This document shows positions 11,576 to 23,618 of a stretch of DNA of 64,000 bases, one piece after another; position 1 is the first letter of the stretch, and the number at the start of each line of letters is the position of its first letter. This DNA is from Sequoia sempervirens (lineage: Eukaryota > Streptophyta > Pinopsida > Cupressales > Cupressaceae). The stretch covers positions 211,058,816 to 211,122,815 of the forward strand of contig VDFB02358134.1 in NCBI GenBank assembly GCA_007258455.2, in the 5' to 3' direction. A model generated the notes under the pieces. That model made no database searches. It was given only the letters and a program-made list of their open reading frames with translations, and had not been told where the DNA came from. The translations under genes and the position numbers were made by a program.

Positions 11576-12272
11576 AGGTGCAAGTGGAAATTTCTGAATT
11601 ATAGGAGGGAATTTGAGGTTGCATTCATGGAATTAATGGTTGAAGTGATATGAATTGGACTATGAATGGTACGTATAAATTTGATTTGAGAGGTTCAAAA
11701 TTCTGGTTGGAAAGATTATTTATAGTATGATTTGAAAGGTGATTTTATAAACTTGATTTTTTTTGTTATAATATTTTGTTAGGATTAATTAAATATCACA
11801 TCTAATTTTAAAATATGGTTGAAATAATGAGTTGTTATTTTGTAAAATCGTATTGCATGGTGAGCCTGAGAGTTGGTTTTCAATTTTTGTAGGGTAAATT
11901 TGTAGAAAGATTGGTATAGTTAGACATGGTGGGATAATAATTTTTTCAATCAAGAATGAATAATGGAAAAAAAATTATTTGAAATATGTTCAAATGTATG
12001 TTCAAATTGGTTAATTTTCAAATCTATTGTGGTTGAAATGTAAATGGGTTATGTACATGCCAACTCAGTTTTAATGTATTAGTGCATATATTATAAAAAA
12101 AAATATCTATTTTCATTCACTTAATTTTGGGAAAGTGGCAAATATTTATTCTATCATTGATTGGACATTTTGATTTTATCATGTACTTATATGACCATAT
12201 TATAAAGACAAGTTGGAAAAAAAGGTACTTTTAATTGTTATTAGTGGGGCCCAAGCTCTCACTCATATCCCC
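11576..12272. repeat. Segmental duplication, copy 2, right part
   Basis: Continues the block interrupted by the copia element and corresponds to about 2884-3562. It ends at CTCACTCATATCCC, where a reverse-oriented LTR begins. Confidence 0.85.
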
Positions 12273-13260
12273 TGTTGGACTCAAGCAACACTAAGAGGGG
12301 GGGTGAATCAGTGTTGTGCAATTTTTAACTTTATTAATTTGTTCTATCAAGTGCCTAAAACATTTAATCAAAAGAAAGATGCATGAACATAGAACAATAA
12401 GCCACAAAACAATAACAGAAGGATTTTTACGTGGAAACCCTGTTAGGGGAAAAATCACGGTGGAGGTCAATTGAAAATTTGAGTACTTAAAATATAAGTG
12501 TTTTACAAAATGGGAATGCACTTGCATTCAGGCACACTGCCTAGAGCTCACTGCTCAAAATCAGTAAAGCTCTATGCCTTACAAAAGATTTGAATTACAA
12601 CAAGAGGATGAATTAAGAAAGTAGCATCTATAAATGCTTGATTATAGTTCTGGTTAAGCTCATAGATTAGATTTTGGACCTTCTATTTGATTTTGCACTT
12701 TGCTCTGCCATGCCTTAATTCACTTCACAAAATCCTCTTCTACACAAATGAAAATTGCTCAACCGCTCTTATGATATTTGCACACACATCAAAACACATT
12801 GAACTATTACTCATAGACACACCAAAATGAATTGACTAAACTCATATATATATCCGCTACCAAGAATTCAGTCACTATATGTTGGCTTCAATAAAATAGA
12901 AAATATTTTTCAACTGTCGGCTCAAATTATGAACAAAATTTAATGCACATCCACCAAAGTTGGCCATAGCATAGATATGACCCAAAACAAAATCTCCAAC
13001 ACAAAAATACTTCAAACAATTTTGTGTTAAACATTCGCAACACCCAACACTCACCTAGTTGGCCTTCATAGATTGATAAACAGAAAATCAAACAATTGGA
13101 TCTCCTAACTTGTACACCACTTGATGCGAAAGAACAAAACTTGAGAATATCACATTTCATATACTCAATGACCTTCCTTGAGATCCACAATGAAAACTAA
13201 TAAATTGATAATGAAAACCACTTCACATATTCAACTTTAGCCAGATACCCTGTTCTTTGC
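12273..13260 (-). repeat. Copia-family LTR in reverse orientation (solo or truncated)
   Basis: Read on the minus strand, this matches the copia LTRs in order: GGCCAACTTTGGT, a GGGCCGACAG-like segment, the GACCTCCACCGTG stretch, CCCTAACAGGGTTTCCACGT, and a closing CACCCCCCCTCTTAG...CCAACA. On the plus strand it therefore starts with TGTTGGACTC at 12273. The far end, near 13260, is not sharply visible. The target sequence after the insertion (ACGATAGG, expected from copy 1) is not found downstream, so the right side was lost or rearranged. No internal copia sequence follows. Confidence 0.8.
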
Positions 13261-13336
13261 TTTGTCTTCCAGTATGATTAGATACAAAAGTGCGGACCAG
13301 ATCAATGACTTAGGATAATGGTTTAGAATTTATTGT

Positions 13337-13430
13337 TAAGGTTAGAGTTAAGGTTAGGGTTAGGGTTAGGGCTAGGATTAGGGTTAAGGATAAAGTTAGA
13401 GTTAGGGTGTGAGGTAGGGCTAGGTTTAGG
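13337..13430 (+). repeat. Interstitial telomere-like tract, TTAGGG type
   Basis: About 94 bp of degenerate GGTTAGGG and GGGCTAGG units, including two to three exact consecutive TTAGGG hexamers around 13354-13371. Most plants use TTTAGGG, so the six-base form is notable. It sits at the junction between the reverse LTR and the gag-only element. It is not a chromosome end, since sequence continues on both sides. Confidence 0.75.
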
Positions 13431-13611
13431 TCCAAGTTGATAATTTCATATCATGCACCCATTCAAGGTCATCTATCATTGATCCTAAACCCTTTAAGGT
13501 GCCTTTAATAGAAAAATTTTAAGCAACCAAGGAATTTCAACAAAATCATTCACATCAAAATGATAGACACAACTTGTATGGTCACAACAATGGCACAAAC
13601 ATAAAGAGAAC

Positions 13612-15130
13612 ATGGAAACAAACCCTAGTGCTTTAAACATACCTCTTACCACAAATGTTAGCAATCAACCTTTGGGAATGCCTCCCACAAAGTTTAAAGA
13701 ACATGAAATTCCTCCTCTACAAATAAAAATGAAACCTCAAACATCTCAAGTTGAAATAGTCCTTATAGAAGACATTACCAAAAAACCTCACGATTTCACT
13801 CCCAAAGAAATCCTAGAGATGCAATATGACCAATTTTTTATCAAAGTGGTAGCTAGTGCTTCAAACGTACCTCTTACTATAAGTGTTAATAATCAATCTT
13901 TGGGAATGCCTCCCACAAAGTCTAAAGAACATGAAATTCCTCCTTTACCAATAAAAATGCAACCTCAAACATCTCATGTGGAAATAGTCCTCATAGAAGA
14001 CATTACCAAAAAATCTCATGTTTTCACTCCCAAAGAAATCCTAGAGATGTAATATGACCAATCTTTTATCAAAGTGGTAGAGGAAGTGATGAGTGAAAAT
14101 CCCAACCAATACATGTTGACACTTGCACAAAAAGGTTCTAAACTTCCCTCAATCTTTGACATTAAGAAACTTAGGGAACAACCAACGACATCAAATTTGG
14201 GAGCATAAACTTGTCCACAAGAAAGTAACCCCCTAGTGCATCATGTTATTAAACAAGTAACAAATACTTCACTAAATGTGTCAATTCAACCTATGGGTAC
14301 TTCTCAAGGAATGGATCAAACAAGTTTCTCAAGTCAATATGTCAATCCATTGTACAATGCTCAAGGTCTAGAGAATTCAACAAGTCTAGGGGCTCAAAAC
14401 ATAAGCGTAAAATCTAGGATTTCAAAACAAAAACCTAGGCTTTCAAAACAATACCATCTGACCAAATTTCAATGCTTGAAATTCAAAAATGACAAACATG
14501 AACATACCAAATTTTTTTTATCAAACTTGAACATGCCAAATCTAAAAATGACAAACTATGGGATAAATATGCCACCACAAAACATGAAATTGAAGGGTCC
14601 TCAACAAATGCCACAACAAAATAAAGGTTCTCAACAACATCAAGTACCACAACAAAATTAGGTTTCCCAACATCAAATACCACAAAAACATCAAGTGTCA
14701 AAAAATTGAGGTCCTCAACAACATCAATATTTTATGTTACAACAACAAGCATTACAAGAACAAAAAACATTACAAGGACAACAAGCATTACAAGAACAAA
14801 AAACACTACAAGGACAACAAGCATTGCAAGCTCAACAACAACAATAATTGAACCAACCACAACAAATTCAAACACAACAACAAAAAATTTCTCAACAAAA
14901 ATTGATGTCACAGCAAAATCTTCAATATTCATCACACATCAATTATCAACAACGAAATCTACCACAACAAAACATTGTCCCTCAAAATCAATATGGATCC
15001 CATAGTGCATCTCCCCAACATCAAGGAAATTATCAAATGGTTCCCCTACCTCAAGGTAATCCTCAATACCAAACTGGTCCTATGACTCAAGGTAGTCCGT
15101 AATATCATATTGACCCTTTACCTCAATACA
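13612..15130 (+). pseudogene. Gag N-terminal region, glutamine-rich (broken)
   Basis: It starts at ATG 13612. The first part holds two 76-codon tandem copies (see the separate entry). Next is a conserved motif around 14078-14190: VEEVMSENPNQYM, then QKGSKLPSIFD. The same pattern occurs in the 12.5-kb element at about 30350-30440 (VEDLVLHDP...RYLAML...GVKLPHGFD). After it comes a long Gln-rich, Asn/Pro-containing region (about 14560-15100). This includes a 36-bp repeat coding LQEQKTLQGQQA at 14745-14830. Stops at 14050, 14206, 14659, 14706, 14845 and 15100 break it. Gln-rich low-complexity N-termini are unusual for Gag. Function is unknown; assembly or phase-separating behaviour is only a guess. 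Confidence 0.7.
13628..14083 (+). repeat. 228-bp tandem duplication inside Gag
   Basis: Unit 1 is 13628-13855 and unit 2 is about 13856-14083. Each codes 76 residues containing NQxLGMPPTK, KEHEIPPL, VEIVLIEDITKK and FTPKEILEM. The length is an exact multiple of three, so the frame is kept. The second unit carries a TAA after EILEM. Confidence 0.88.
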
Positions 15131-15329
15131 ATCATCAATCTCAAATGGGCTCTTATGGAACATGAGTGTTCCTCCATACCAAGATCAAAATTTATACAAT
15201 GCATGTAGTTTATTACCAAACATGCCACCTATGGACTTATCCTCACAACTACAGATGCTAAATCAAAAAATTCAAGACATTCAAATGGGGAAAAAAAAGA
15301 AATCATGTCATTCAAGATCTATGTCCCTA

Positions 15330-16420
15330 CCTATTTGATAGAAACATCTTGATGATCCCCTTTCCACCAAACTTTGAAATACCCAAGTTTGAAAAATACA
15401 AAGGATGAGGCAATCTTGAGGAACATTTAAGGGAATTTTATATGGCTTAAATGGAAGTGTTGTACAATGATTCATATCTTGTACAACTTTTCCCATATAG
15501 TTTGGGTGAAGAAGCCATGGAGTGGTTCTCACACTTACCCCTAAGGATCAAAAAATTTCAAGAGATCATTGACCTATTTGTAGCCCATTTCTCTTACAAT
15601 ATGGGTGCATATATCACCTTGGGATAATTATACACCCTTAAGAAAAAAGGATAAGCCTTTGCCTCTTTCCTATAATGATGGAGACATAAGACAATCAAAT
15701 GAAAATGGACAATACCTAAGGCACAACAAGTTGAGATTGTGGTAGTAAATCTAAACATAGACCTTTCTTTCCAATTGTGAATGCAGTGTGTATAAAAAAT
15801 TGAGGAACTTGTATCAAAATATCTAAACATTGAATGAAAACTTACTACCAAGAGAGCCATACAAACATCTAACCAACCATCTAGTTTGAATGAAAATCCC
15901 TATTTTTGGGCCAAAATAAAGAACGTTACTAAAGACAGAGTGGTGGATGTGAAATTTGTTATCAAGGCACCATCGAACTCCTACACACAATAGGACACAT
16001 AATAGAATGGTAAAAATGAAAGTTCCTCGTGATGGCCACCATCAAGATATAAGAATACCCCTTGTGACAATTCTCTCCCTTAGGGGAGCCCATAAAAAAA
16101 TTCTTAATGAAGTTGATCCAATCATACCTCATTGTACTTCCCAAGGTTCAAAATTATCTTGAACCCGAAATAAAATCTCCATGGTTCAATGACAAGGAAT
16201 TTTTCCAATATCATAGGTCAAAAGGTCATAAAACAAAAAGTTGTTTCAAGATTAAACATCTCATCTGAGACCTAATTGATCAAAGAGAAGTCGATTTTGA
16301 TCAACAACTTGGGAACAAAGATTTTGAAATCTATCAAAATCCAATGCCCGATCATGGAAAGGGTAAATATTCTAGAAAGATAGTGAATATAACAATGTGG
16401 TTCATACCTATGATAACATG
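15330..16420 (+). pseudogene. Gypsy-type Gag capsid and knuckle (broken)
   Basis: The frame reads FPPNFEIPKFEKYKG, EEHLREFYMA, and LFPYSLGEEAMEWFSHLP, then IDLFVAHFS. These are the hallmarks of the plant Retrotrans_gag capsid (PKF...G, HL..F, LF..SL...A..WF..L). Further on (near 16190-16300) FFQYHRSKGHKTKSCFKIKH matches the CxYHxxxGHxTxxCxxLK knuckle, with the first Cys changed to Phe. TAA, TAG and TGA codons are scattered through it. The fold suggests the Tat side of Ty3/gypsy. Nothing resembling pol follows, so the element would depend on enzymes from elsewhere. Confidence 0.82.
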
Positions 16421-16429
16421 GCAAGACAC

Positions 16430-17820
16430 ATTAGTACTACTCATTCTTCACAAGATGAGGAATTGGACATGTATCAAGATACTTTCCTAGTGCATAATCA
16501 AAATCATTCAATAGTTTCTAGCAATGTTTTATATTGAAATGACATTAAATATGTCTCTGATTGTAAGTTAATTCTCTCATATGACTTCATGATTGGACAT
16601 CTAAAATAAGTTCCAAAGCAATCTAAAGCCTCCATCACCTTATCCAAATCTATTAAGACTAGCGAAGAGTCTTTCATCCATGCTATACCATCCACCCAAG
16701 AGTCATGTCAAGAGGACAATCCTAAGTATGATGAAATTTTCTCTGAATCAATTCAATATCAATATCTTATATCCTCAAGGCATTATCATAATCTCCATAA
16801 TATTTTCCAATCTATTAGTGACACTTGCTCTGACATAAGTCATGATGAAAAATACTATCATGACTTTATGAACATCTTCTAATCTATAATTATCAAATAT
16901 TTCAAAAATGATGATCTTGTTCCTACACAAAACACCCCAATGCATACCCATGAGATGCTTCCTTTTCATGGACATGTAGATGATCTTCATTCAAAAAAAG
17001 AGTCTCCTACTCTTGACATCCCTAACAATGATTAAGAAATGATAGAACTTATAGAAATTCAAAGCACATATCAAGACTCCTACATTGACTTTGAATCACA
17101 AGCATCTATTGACTTGAACAATCAAAATTTGTCACTACTATTTTTGAGAATTCCTAGCAAAGCATAAAAGAAGTATAGAAGAAGTAACATCATGTTTCTA
17201 AGAAAAATAATATTCAATTGAAATTTTTCAATGGATGCATTATTAGGGAAAGGAATTAGGCCTACATCAACATGGTGTTATAGAATCATAATAGATAGTT
17301 GATGATTTTGAGTAGTAGGGTATTGATTATTCAACAATCAAGGAATCTAAACATGTCAATGATACCTCCATAATACTAGGGGAAACTTTATCTAGTGCAA
17401 ATATCAACATAGGGAGCATGAGGAGTCCTTATGATAAAACCACTACTAATGCTACAACTATCCATATCATGAATCACCATTCTCACATCTTCCCATTTAC
17501 AAATTGGGACCAACAGAAAGAGGAAAACCTACATCAAAGAAAAGAACATGTCATTGTAGCAAATGAATCAACAAATAAAAATGGACAAACAAAATTCAAA
17601 TGGATGCCAAATCAAAATCAAGAAAATCAGTCCTATAAAACTTCGTTAGACACAAAAAATATGAGTGGAAAAATTAAAAAAGGAAACTTCATCCATCAAA
17701 GATGCCCACTGATACTAAAGAAAGCTTCAAGAGTGATGTACAAAGCATATCAAGAATTTGTTCCTAGTTCCACTCACAACTCCATATCTAACTTTCATTG
17801 CTCATCATCCCAAGTTTGGT
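16430..17820 (+). pseudogene. Second ORF of the pol-less family, unknown function (copy A)
   Basis: After Gag, about 1.4 kb is readable as protein with stops. The later part is alignable to 32188-33276 of the 12.5-kb element. Shared points are a KGIRP/KRLGIH region, the motif TS[IL]ILGETLS followed by [AT]N, a GQ[TI]K[FL]KW[MI]P motif, and a closing [SP]xQVW. The longest open piece is 17418-17822 (134 codons). Composition is rich in Ser, Asn, His and Ile, with no transmembrane span or known catalytic motif. It occupies the place where pol would be. Conservation between two diverged copies suggests past selection, but I do not recognise the family. Confidence 0.55.
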
Positions 17821-18738
17821 GAGTCAAATATTTCAAACTATTGACCCATCTATCTACATCACATATTTCCCATCATATTATGCCATCCACTTCAACATCC
17901 TTGATATAGAAATCTTCAATTGACCATGTCTTGGTGGTAATACTTTATCATAAGGGATCTACAGGAACTCTATCATGATATGTACATCTAGATGAGGTTA
18001 ACTCCAATATCAATAAAAACAAGAACACTAGGGGTTACATACAAGTGCTTGTATCTTGGCAAAGCAACTCATCTAAGTAGGATACCATTGCCATGTCGTG
18101 ATAGCAGTACCATCTACATCAGCACCAACAGATGGTTTGACATGATCATAAACCTTCAAAAATAAAAATAAAAACTAAAAAAAATCAAGAAAATAGCAAA
18201 GAGAAAAAGCATCCTCTAGTGAAATCCACTTTGGTGGCATTTTGGGCAAGTACCATGATGAAAACTTGGAAAACAAGTGTCATGAGTAGAATCGAGCATT
18301 TAAGTGTACCATTTCGGATGGAAGCATCTCATCCTCTTCATAATGAATCCAACATTTCATCCATCCATTTGATCCATCTTTATCCAAATTGGTAAAATTA
18401 TCTTGATATTGACAACGGTTTGATGTACACCTCAAAATTGCTTATGAAAATATCTTGACATGTGGTCTTTACCATTCATCCCAATTTTATCACATGAGGT
18501 CCCATAGCATATATCTAGCATTATCCTAATGGCCATATTCCAAGATAAATCTTTTGCATCCTTCACATTCTTATGCATTCATCATCCCGATCTATGTGTT
18601 TTCTTGTGAAATGTAAAAATATTCTAGACACTAGGGGTAGGTACTTGCATTATGCTTTTGAATAAATCTTGATCCATGTCCTATATCTCACAACATGATC
18701 TCAACATCGTGATCTAGGAATCATTCAAAAAATCCAAA

Positions 18739-18950
18739 AATAGTCAAATCATGCCAAAATCCAAAAATAATCAAAACTTTTCAAAATCCAAAAATAGTCA
18801 AAACATTTCAAAATCCAAAAACATCCAAATCATGTCAAAATCCAAAAACATTCAAATCATGTTGAAATATAAAACATTCGAAATATCATCAAAATACAAA
18901 AAAAAATTGAAATATTGTAAAATCCAAAAATATCTAAATCATTTCAAAAA
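18739..18950 (+). repeat. A-rich minisatellite, about 27-bp unit
   Basis: Repeats of the type TCAAAATCCAAAAATAGTC recur about every 27 bp, which produces a chance open frame of SKSKNSQNI-like units (18751-19014). The homologous position in the 12.5-kb element has a different A-rich repeat of about 30 bp. It is treated as non-coding 3' sequence, not a gene. Confidence 0.8.
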
Positions 18951-19010
18951 ATCCATAAAAAGGGAAAAAAACATCATTGGTCATCATGTGCTAATATCCC
19001 AGTCCAATAA

Positions 19011-19066
19011 CTGAACTATGTTGTTTATGAGCTATCACATAGGCAAGACCATCATCGATGAGCCCC
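19011..19066 (+). repeat. Conserved 3' box of the pol-less family, copy A
   Basis: TGAACTATGTTGTTTATGAG followed by CACATAGGCAAGACCATCAT and GATGAGCCCC. It matches boxes at 35457-35500 and 35600-35660 in the 12.5-kb element, in the same order after the minisatellite. Similar GAACTACG...ACGTAGGCA strings occur, from memory, in untranslated parts of other plant Tat-lineage elements. Confidence 0.65.
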
Positions 19067-20182
19067 AAAGGCATACGCCTTTCTCCCTAGGTCCTATTCT
19101 CTTTGTCAAACACCTTGAAAATATCAAAAACATTTAGAAAGCTTGAAAAACTCAAAAACATTTGGAAATTTTGAAATCCAAAATAGCCTTAAATATCTTC
19201 AAGTAATCCAAAACAGTCTCAAAAATGTTAAAAACTTAAACATTCAAATAACCCAAAAATACCAAAAATAGCCTCAAAACATTTCAAAAAGTCAAAAAAA
19301 CATTTGGAAAACTTGGAAAACAAAATCACCTATCCCACCTCGCTTTCACATGTAATAAAATTTCAACCATAATAAATTGATTGTCATTTTCCACCCTTTG
19401 ATAAAACAAACAGAAATAGGTACAACAATCAACAAAACACAAAACTCTAAATTCAAAATAAAAATATTGATCATGTTAGTCAAAGATCATATCAACATCC
19501 TATCAAACAACTATAAACCAATCCTCATCCAATGCATGCAGTATTACAAGTATATCTTTCCTACAATGGAAATTCATTTTGAATATCACCCAAAAAATCA
19601 CCACATCCTTTGGCAAGAGATATGAATAACATTGATTATTTGTTCATTTTGATCTTTTCTTATGATTTGTCTTCTTGGTCCATTCTGATGATCTCTTGAT
19701 GATGTCTACCAAAGCGATTTACAAAGAAAGGAATAGGGCATTGATCATTACTTTATTTTTTTGTGTTTGTTGGATATTCTTGTAATACAACCTTGGTGCA
19801 TACTTGCCTTGCATGTGTGAGGGTAGTCTCAAGTAAAAATAATGGCTAGGACATATTAGGTTCTTCATACCTTTTGTGTATTAGTATCCTTACTTCGATG
19901 GTTTCATTCTTTCATATGATCAAACAAGGTTTAGGTATGTCAGATATGAACAAGGATACTCTTATCTATTTGTAGAGTCAAAGTCCATGTATTAGATACA
20001 TCCTCATCTTGGTTTTCAATACCTTGGTGCATCATTTCTACTTTCTATATCAAAAATAAGGAATGCTATAATGAAATTAAGCCCAATCCAAAGAAGAAAA
20101 GCAATATCATCTACCTATCTCATCATATATCCAATCAATTCTCAAATGATCATAGGTTTTCCAGTATCCTAAATCAATCCTA
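19067..20182. other. Non-coding tail of copy A
   Basis: A further A-rich stretch with CAAAAACATTTGGAAA-like repeats to about 19320, then anonymous A+T-rich DNA. Several short frames (for example 19377-19625) have no recognisable features. No LTR end or polypurine tract was identified. Confidence 0.45.
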
Positions 20183-21637
20183 TGAAGCATTTTTTCCTTG
20201 ATCATTTTGATTTTCTGCCTGTATAATGTTTTTAGTTTCGAATGTGCCCACGCTCAAGTAAAGTTATCAGAAAGGTGCACAATACGCCACGTGGTGGCTG
20301 CACAACTTTTATTTTTCACCTTACTTTTGGGAGAGAGTTGGTACACATTTCAACTCATTAGATATTTTCTCAAGGAGCTATATTCATGGGCTCGAGAGTT
20401 TCTATTTGTTCGACACATCATCTCTTTGTTGTGAGCATATTGCATTTCTTATGAAGCAATATCTTTTGGGAGTTTGTCGGAGCTTGTTAGCCTTTTTCTT
20501 TTCTTTCTTTTTAGGATGGAAGCTTTGATTCAATGTTGTTAGATGATGTGATTTCTCAACTAGAGCTTTTTCCAGGCTATTTTCTAGGATTTGATTATCT
20601 ATAGACCACTATCTTTGCTAAATATATAAAGAGCATTAATGCGGTCATTGAGAATTGATGAGCAAAGTTTGTTGTGACCTAATTAAAGATCTACAATCAG
20701 ATCGTGTGCTATCAAATGCCAACATCTGGTAGTAATTACTTTTGTGTTTTGGTAGTGGTTTCCTCTTTCTGTAGCTATAAATGAGAGGCAGTGATAGATG
20801 AAAGGGTTGGATTCCAAGTTTCAGTTTCCTTTTCTGAGGAAAAGTTTCTTTAGTTTTCTTAGGATATAGAACTATTTTTAGGAGTAAAAGTTGTAGAACT
20901 ACTTTTCTCTAGCATGTTATATCTTTTAAACCTCAAACTATTGTCGGATTGGCATCCAAGCTCTGTTTTAAATTTTATTTGATATTTAAAGCACAAATTA
21001 TTGGGAAGAAATCTTTGAGACTGTGCATGTATGGAATTTATCAAGATTTCTTTCTTTATGCTTTCATTCTGAATGAAACATTGTGTCAAGCTAAATTTGA
21101 ATAGTTTAAGTGGTTGATTTCTATGTTGTATGCTTGTATGGTAGAATAATAACTTGTGAAAACTAGATTATGTTAGTGGACTTCTCTATTTTTCTTAAGG
21201 GTTGTTGTTTTGTTATATTATGATGTATTAGGAGAGAGAGTTCATGCAATTTTTGAATGTTTTTATGTTACACCCAGAAATCTTTATGTTTGATCAAACC
21301 TTAATGAGCACTACCTGCAGAAATATTTGAAAGTCTGTATTGTGCTTGTTGTTAGCCTCTATTGTTTGTTCTCTTTCCAACAATGAAGGGTTGTGGCATT
21401 CTATGTCTAATTATATCACTCATAGGAATAATTGGGTTTGAAATATTGTAAAAGCATTGGTGCATCGCCATTTATATGTTTTATGTTTACATAAACACTT
21501 CTACCCTTTTCTCCAAAACCCCAAGGAAGAGTTGACTTTATATAAAAATCCTGGAGGTATTTAGTGAGGTGCAAATCAATCCCCCACTCACTGAATTTTC
21601 TATAAGACTATCAGAGAGGCACAAGCTTTGATGATCA
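20183..21637 (+). repeat. LTR-like repeat, copy 1
   Basis: About 1,455 bp, starting TGAAGCATTTTTT and ending TTTGATGATCA. It is closely matched along its length by 50618-52071. A TATA-like CTATAAATGAGAGG lies about 590 bp in (near 20775), in the same relative place in both copies, as expected of an LTR promoter. No target duplication or adjacent primer site was found, so whether it is a solo LTR is unproven. Apart from the chance frame 20198-20434, nothing coding is seen. Confidence 0.65.
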
Positions 21638-22013
21638 ATAGTTCTTTTTCCAGCATGCCTCATGGGACACAATTTTTCGAATGCCTGATTAGAAGTCAAA
21701 AATAATTCTTAAATCAGGCTAAGGAAGGAAACTAGAAGTTTCATGCACAAAGTCCAAGCAAGAGCATCTTCAAGAGGCCATTTCCAGTACTCTCAGTTAC
21801 CTACCTTGGTACCTAGGAGAAGAATACTTACATGATTTGTATCACCTGTAAGGTGCAATAGAGTAGGAAGTAAGAGCCCAATGTCTAGAGCCTTTTCTAA
21901 TCCACCTAGAGGCTCAACCTTCCAAATCAGACTACTTGTATACCTAATTCATAAGAATATTTTCTCTATGGCTCATGAACCTCCCCTTGCTCCTAGAAAT
22001 TTTATAACTTGGG
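21638..22013. other. Anonymous spacer
   Basis: Nothing recognised between the LTR-like repeat and the MITE. It is slightly richer in G+C than the surroundings. Confidence 0.4.
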
Positions 22014-22585
22014 GGGTATGTGCAGGATCATCATGGAAAAAATAGGCCCTTAAGTGGCAAAAAAAAATAAAAAAATTAGAGTTAGGCAACTTGATGTAAA
22101 AATTTGAATAAGTTATCCATATTATTTCAAAAATATGTAAGAATAGAATCTGTAGAAAATTGAATGTAGTTTCTAAACTACTAGGTTTATTTAAAAAAAA
22201 TATATATTTGGTGAAAATTTGAAATTTCAATGTAGTAGTACTTAAATTTTAGGGAAAAAATAAGAAGTAGGTGTCTGTCTGACCACCCTAACCACAGTAA
22301 AATTATAATATTTTTTATAATATTTTAGATATAAGTAGAGGACTCATGTCTCAATGTGATTCATATTTTTTTGTAATTTTTTTCCAAGTACATAATTAAA
22401 TATGAATTTTTTATTAAAAATTTTAAAAAATATAAAAAATCGTATGTCTGACCACCTTAACTTAGTCAAAACTTCATGAAATTCATTTTTTTTTAATCCT
22501 ATAGTATGTGAAGCATAGAATGTGACACATATTTTGGATTCAAAAAATGTGATACTATTTGAAAGCTATAATCTTTTTTCAATCA
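22014..22585 (+). mobile_element. MITE copy 2, truncated at the right end
   Basis: It starts GGGTATGTGCAGGATCAT at 22014 and follows copy 1 (967-1753) up to TTTTCAATCA at about 22585. There it stops abruptly against gypsy gag sequence. The right 200 bp, including the right terminal repeat, are missing, so target duplication cannot be checked. The break marks the left limit of the recognisable gypsy element. Confidence 0.85.
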
Positions 22586-22589
22586 ATGT

Positions 22590-23560
22590 GGTCTTCAGGA
22601 AGAAGCTACTCCAAGCACTTCTGCTACACAATTAATGTCAGTTACACCACAGTCTATGTATGTGTATCCCACCACCTAGATAAGCACATTGGGCTCTTCC
22701 TGAATCACAAAAAACATCAATGACATGAAGAGTCTCATGCGTACTTTTGCTAATGAGTTGGTCATTATAAAATGGCAACAAGAAACACCTCCAAAGAATA
22801 CCACACAAGCCTATGGCAGACGGAAGACATCTTATTAGCATAATCCATATGAGAGATCCTCTAGAGGAGGAGGTCAACAGATGACATCTGCAAACCAAAT
22901 AGTTTCGGTTACCATTCCTCTACACATGGTCAAAGATAGCTCAAGTAAAGAGTTAATTCCAGGCCAGAACAATTTGGTGGAAGACAAGATTGTATGGTGC
23001 TTCCCATGCAGTGATAGTCATATGCCCCAAAATTGTCCAAGGGGGAATATGAAACAAAAGATAGTGGAACAAAGAAGCAAGGGTATGTATGCTCCCAAAT
23101 GTAGACGATTATGAGTCATCCAAAATGGAAAATGCTCATTTCAGAGAGAAAATGCAAGGAATGTCCTTGGAGCAAGAGCTGGATATTGCGCTTGACCAAG
23201 TGCTATTTTCATGGATCGAAGAAGAAGATGCACTATTCATGAATGAAGCTCTGACAACTAGTGCCCCACAAGTACAGTTAGATTACAACATAAGATCCAA
23301 AAGAAGGCTCATGGGAGAATGCGTGTAACAAGCTCTACCACGTCCCCATCCATGTCAACTGCCACTGCAAGAAAACCAAGATCCATTGCCCAACATTCAA
23401 CCTATTGCATAGTTGCATAATCCATCATTTCCAAAGAAGGAGACTAACAAGGCACCAAGCCCAATCACAATGAAATGTTTTCTTTTGAAAACAAGAGAAA
23501 TACCACCATTCAAGCCTAAGACCTAACCAGTCAGAACAATTAGTATGGTGGAACAATTAA
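22590..23560 (+). pseudogene. Gypsy Gag C-terminal part with zinc knuckle (broken)
   Basis: One frame with stops runs from about 22590 through the frame 22881-23114. It includes a Gly/Arg stretch (RSSRGGGQQ) and the knuckle CFPCSDSHMPQNC at 22998-23036. That knuckle is CX2CX3HX4C, one residue shorter than the usual CX2CX4HX4C. A following frame, 23089-23328, overlaps it and encodes an acidic linker. Near 23545 EQLKKVSANVSLWGI resembles the short conserved stretch that precedes protease in plant Tat/Athila polyproteins. The N-terminal capsid is absent, lost at the MITE junction. Confidence 0.75.
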
Positions 23561-23618
23561 AGAAGGTGTCTGCCAATGTATCTCTGTGGGGCATCATATC
23601 TATTCTTGAACAAAATAC

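Larger units (their letters stand above)
13431..20182 (+). mobile_element. Gag-only gypsy-type element (copy A of the pol-less family)
   Basis: This stretch shares order and sequence with the inside of the 12.5-kb element at 25875-38409. Shared parts are an N-terminal Gag motif, a second ORF with ILGETL, an A-rich minisatellite and a conserved GAACTA...GTAGGCAAG box. Unlike that element it keeps a Gag capsid and knuckle. No reverse transcriptase, protease or integrase was found anywhere in it. No LTR pair could be placed: the left end meets the telomere-like tract and the right end meets an LTR-like repeat at 20183. The boundaries are therefore approximate. Confidence 0.65.

Noticed and set aside
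12273..13260. Second complete copia element in reverse
   Set aside because: Only LTR sequence is present; no primer site, Gag or Pol of reverse orientation follows on either side.
13337..13430. Chromosome end
   Set aside because: The tract is short and degenerate and is followed by more than 50 kb of ordinary sequence.
14732..14935. Minus-strand Val/Phe-rich membrane protein
   Set aside because: It is the complement of CAA/ACA repeats that code the Gln-rich Gag region; its hydrophobic look is a by-product of that repeat.
18751..19014. Lys/Ser/Asn-rich protein
   Set aside because: The frame is produced by a 27-bp repeat whose length is divisible by three; the matching position in the other copy has a different repeat.
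20183..21637. Proven solo LTR with target duplication
   Set aside because: Flanks at both copies were compared and no 5-bp match was found, so only 'LTR-like' is claimed.
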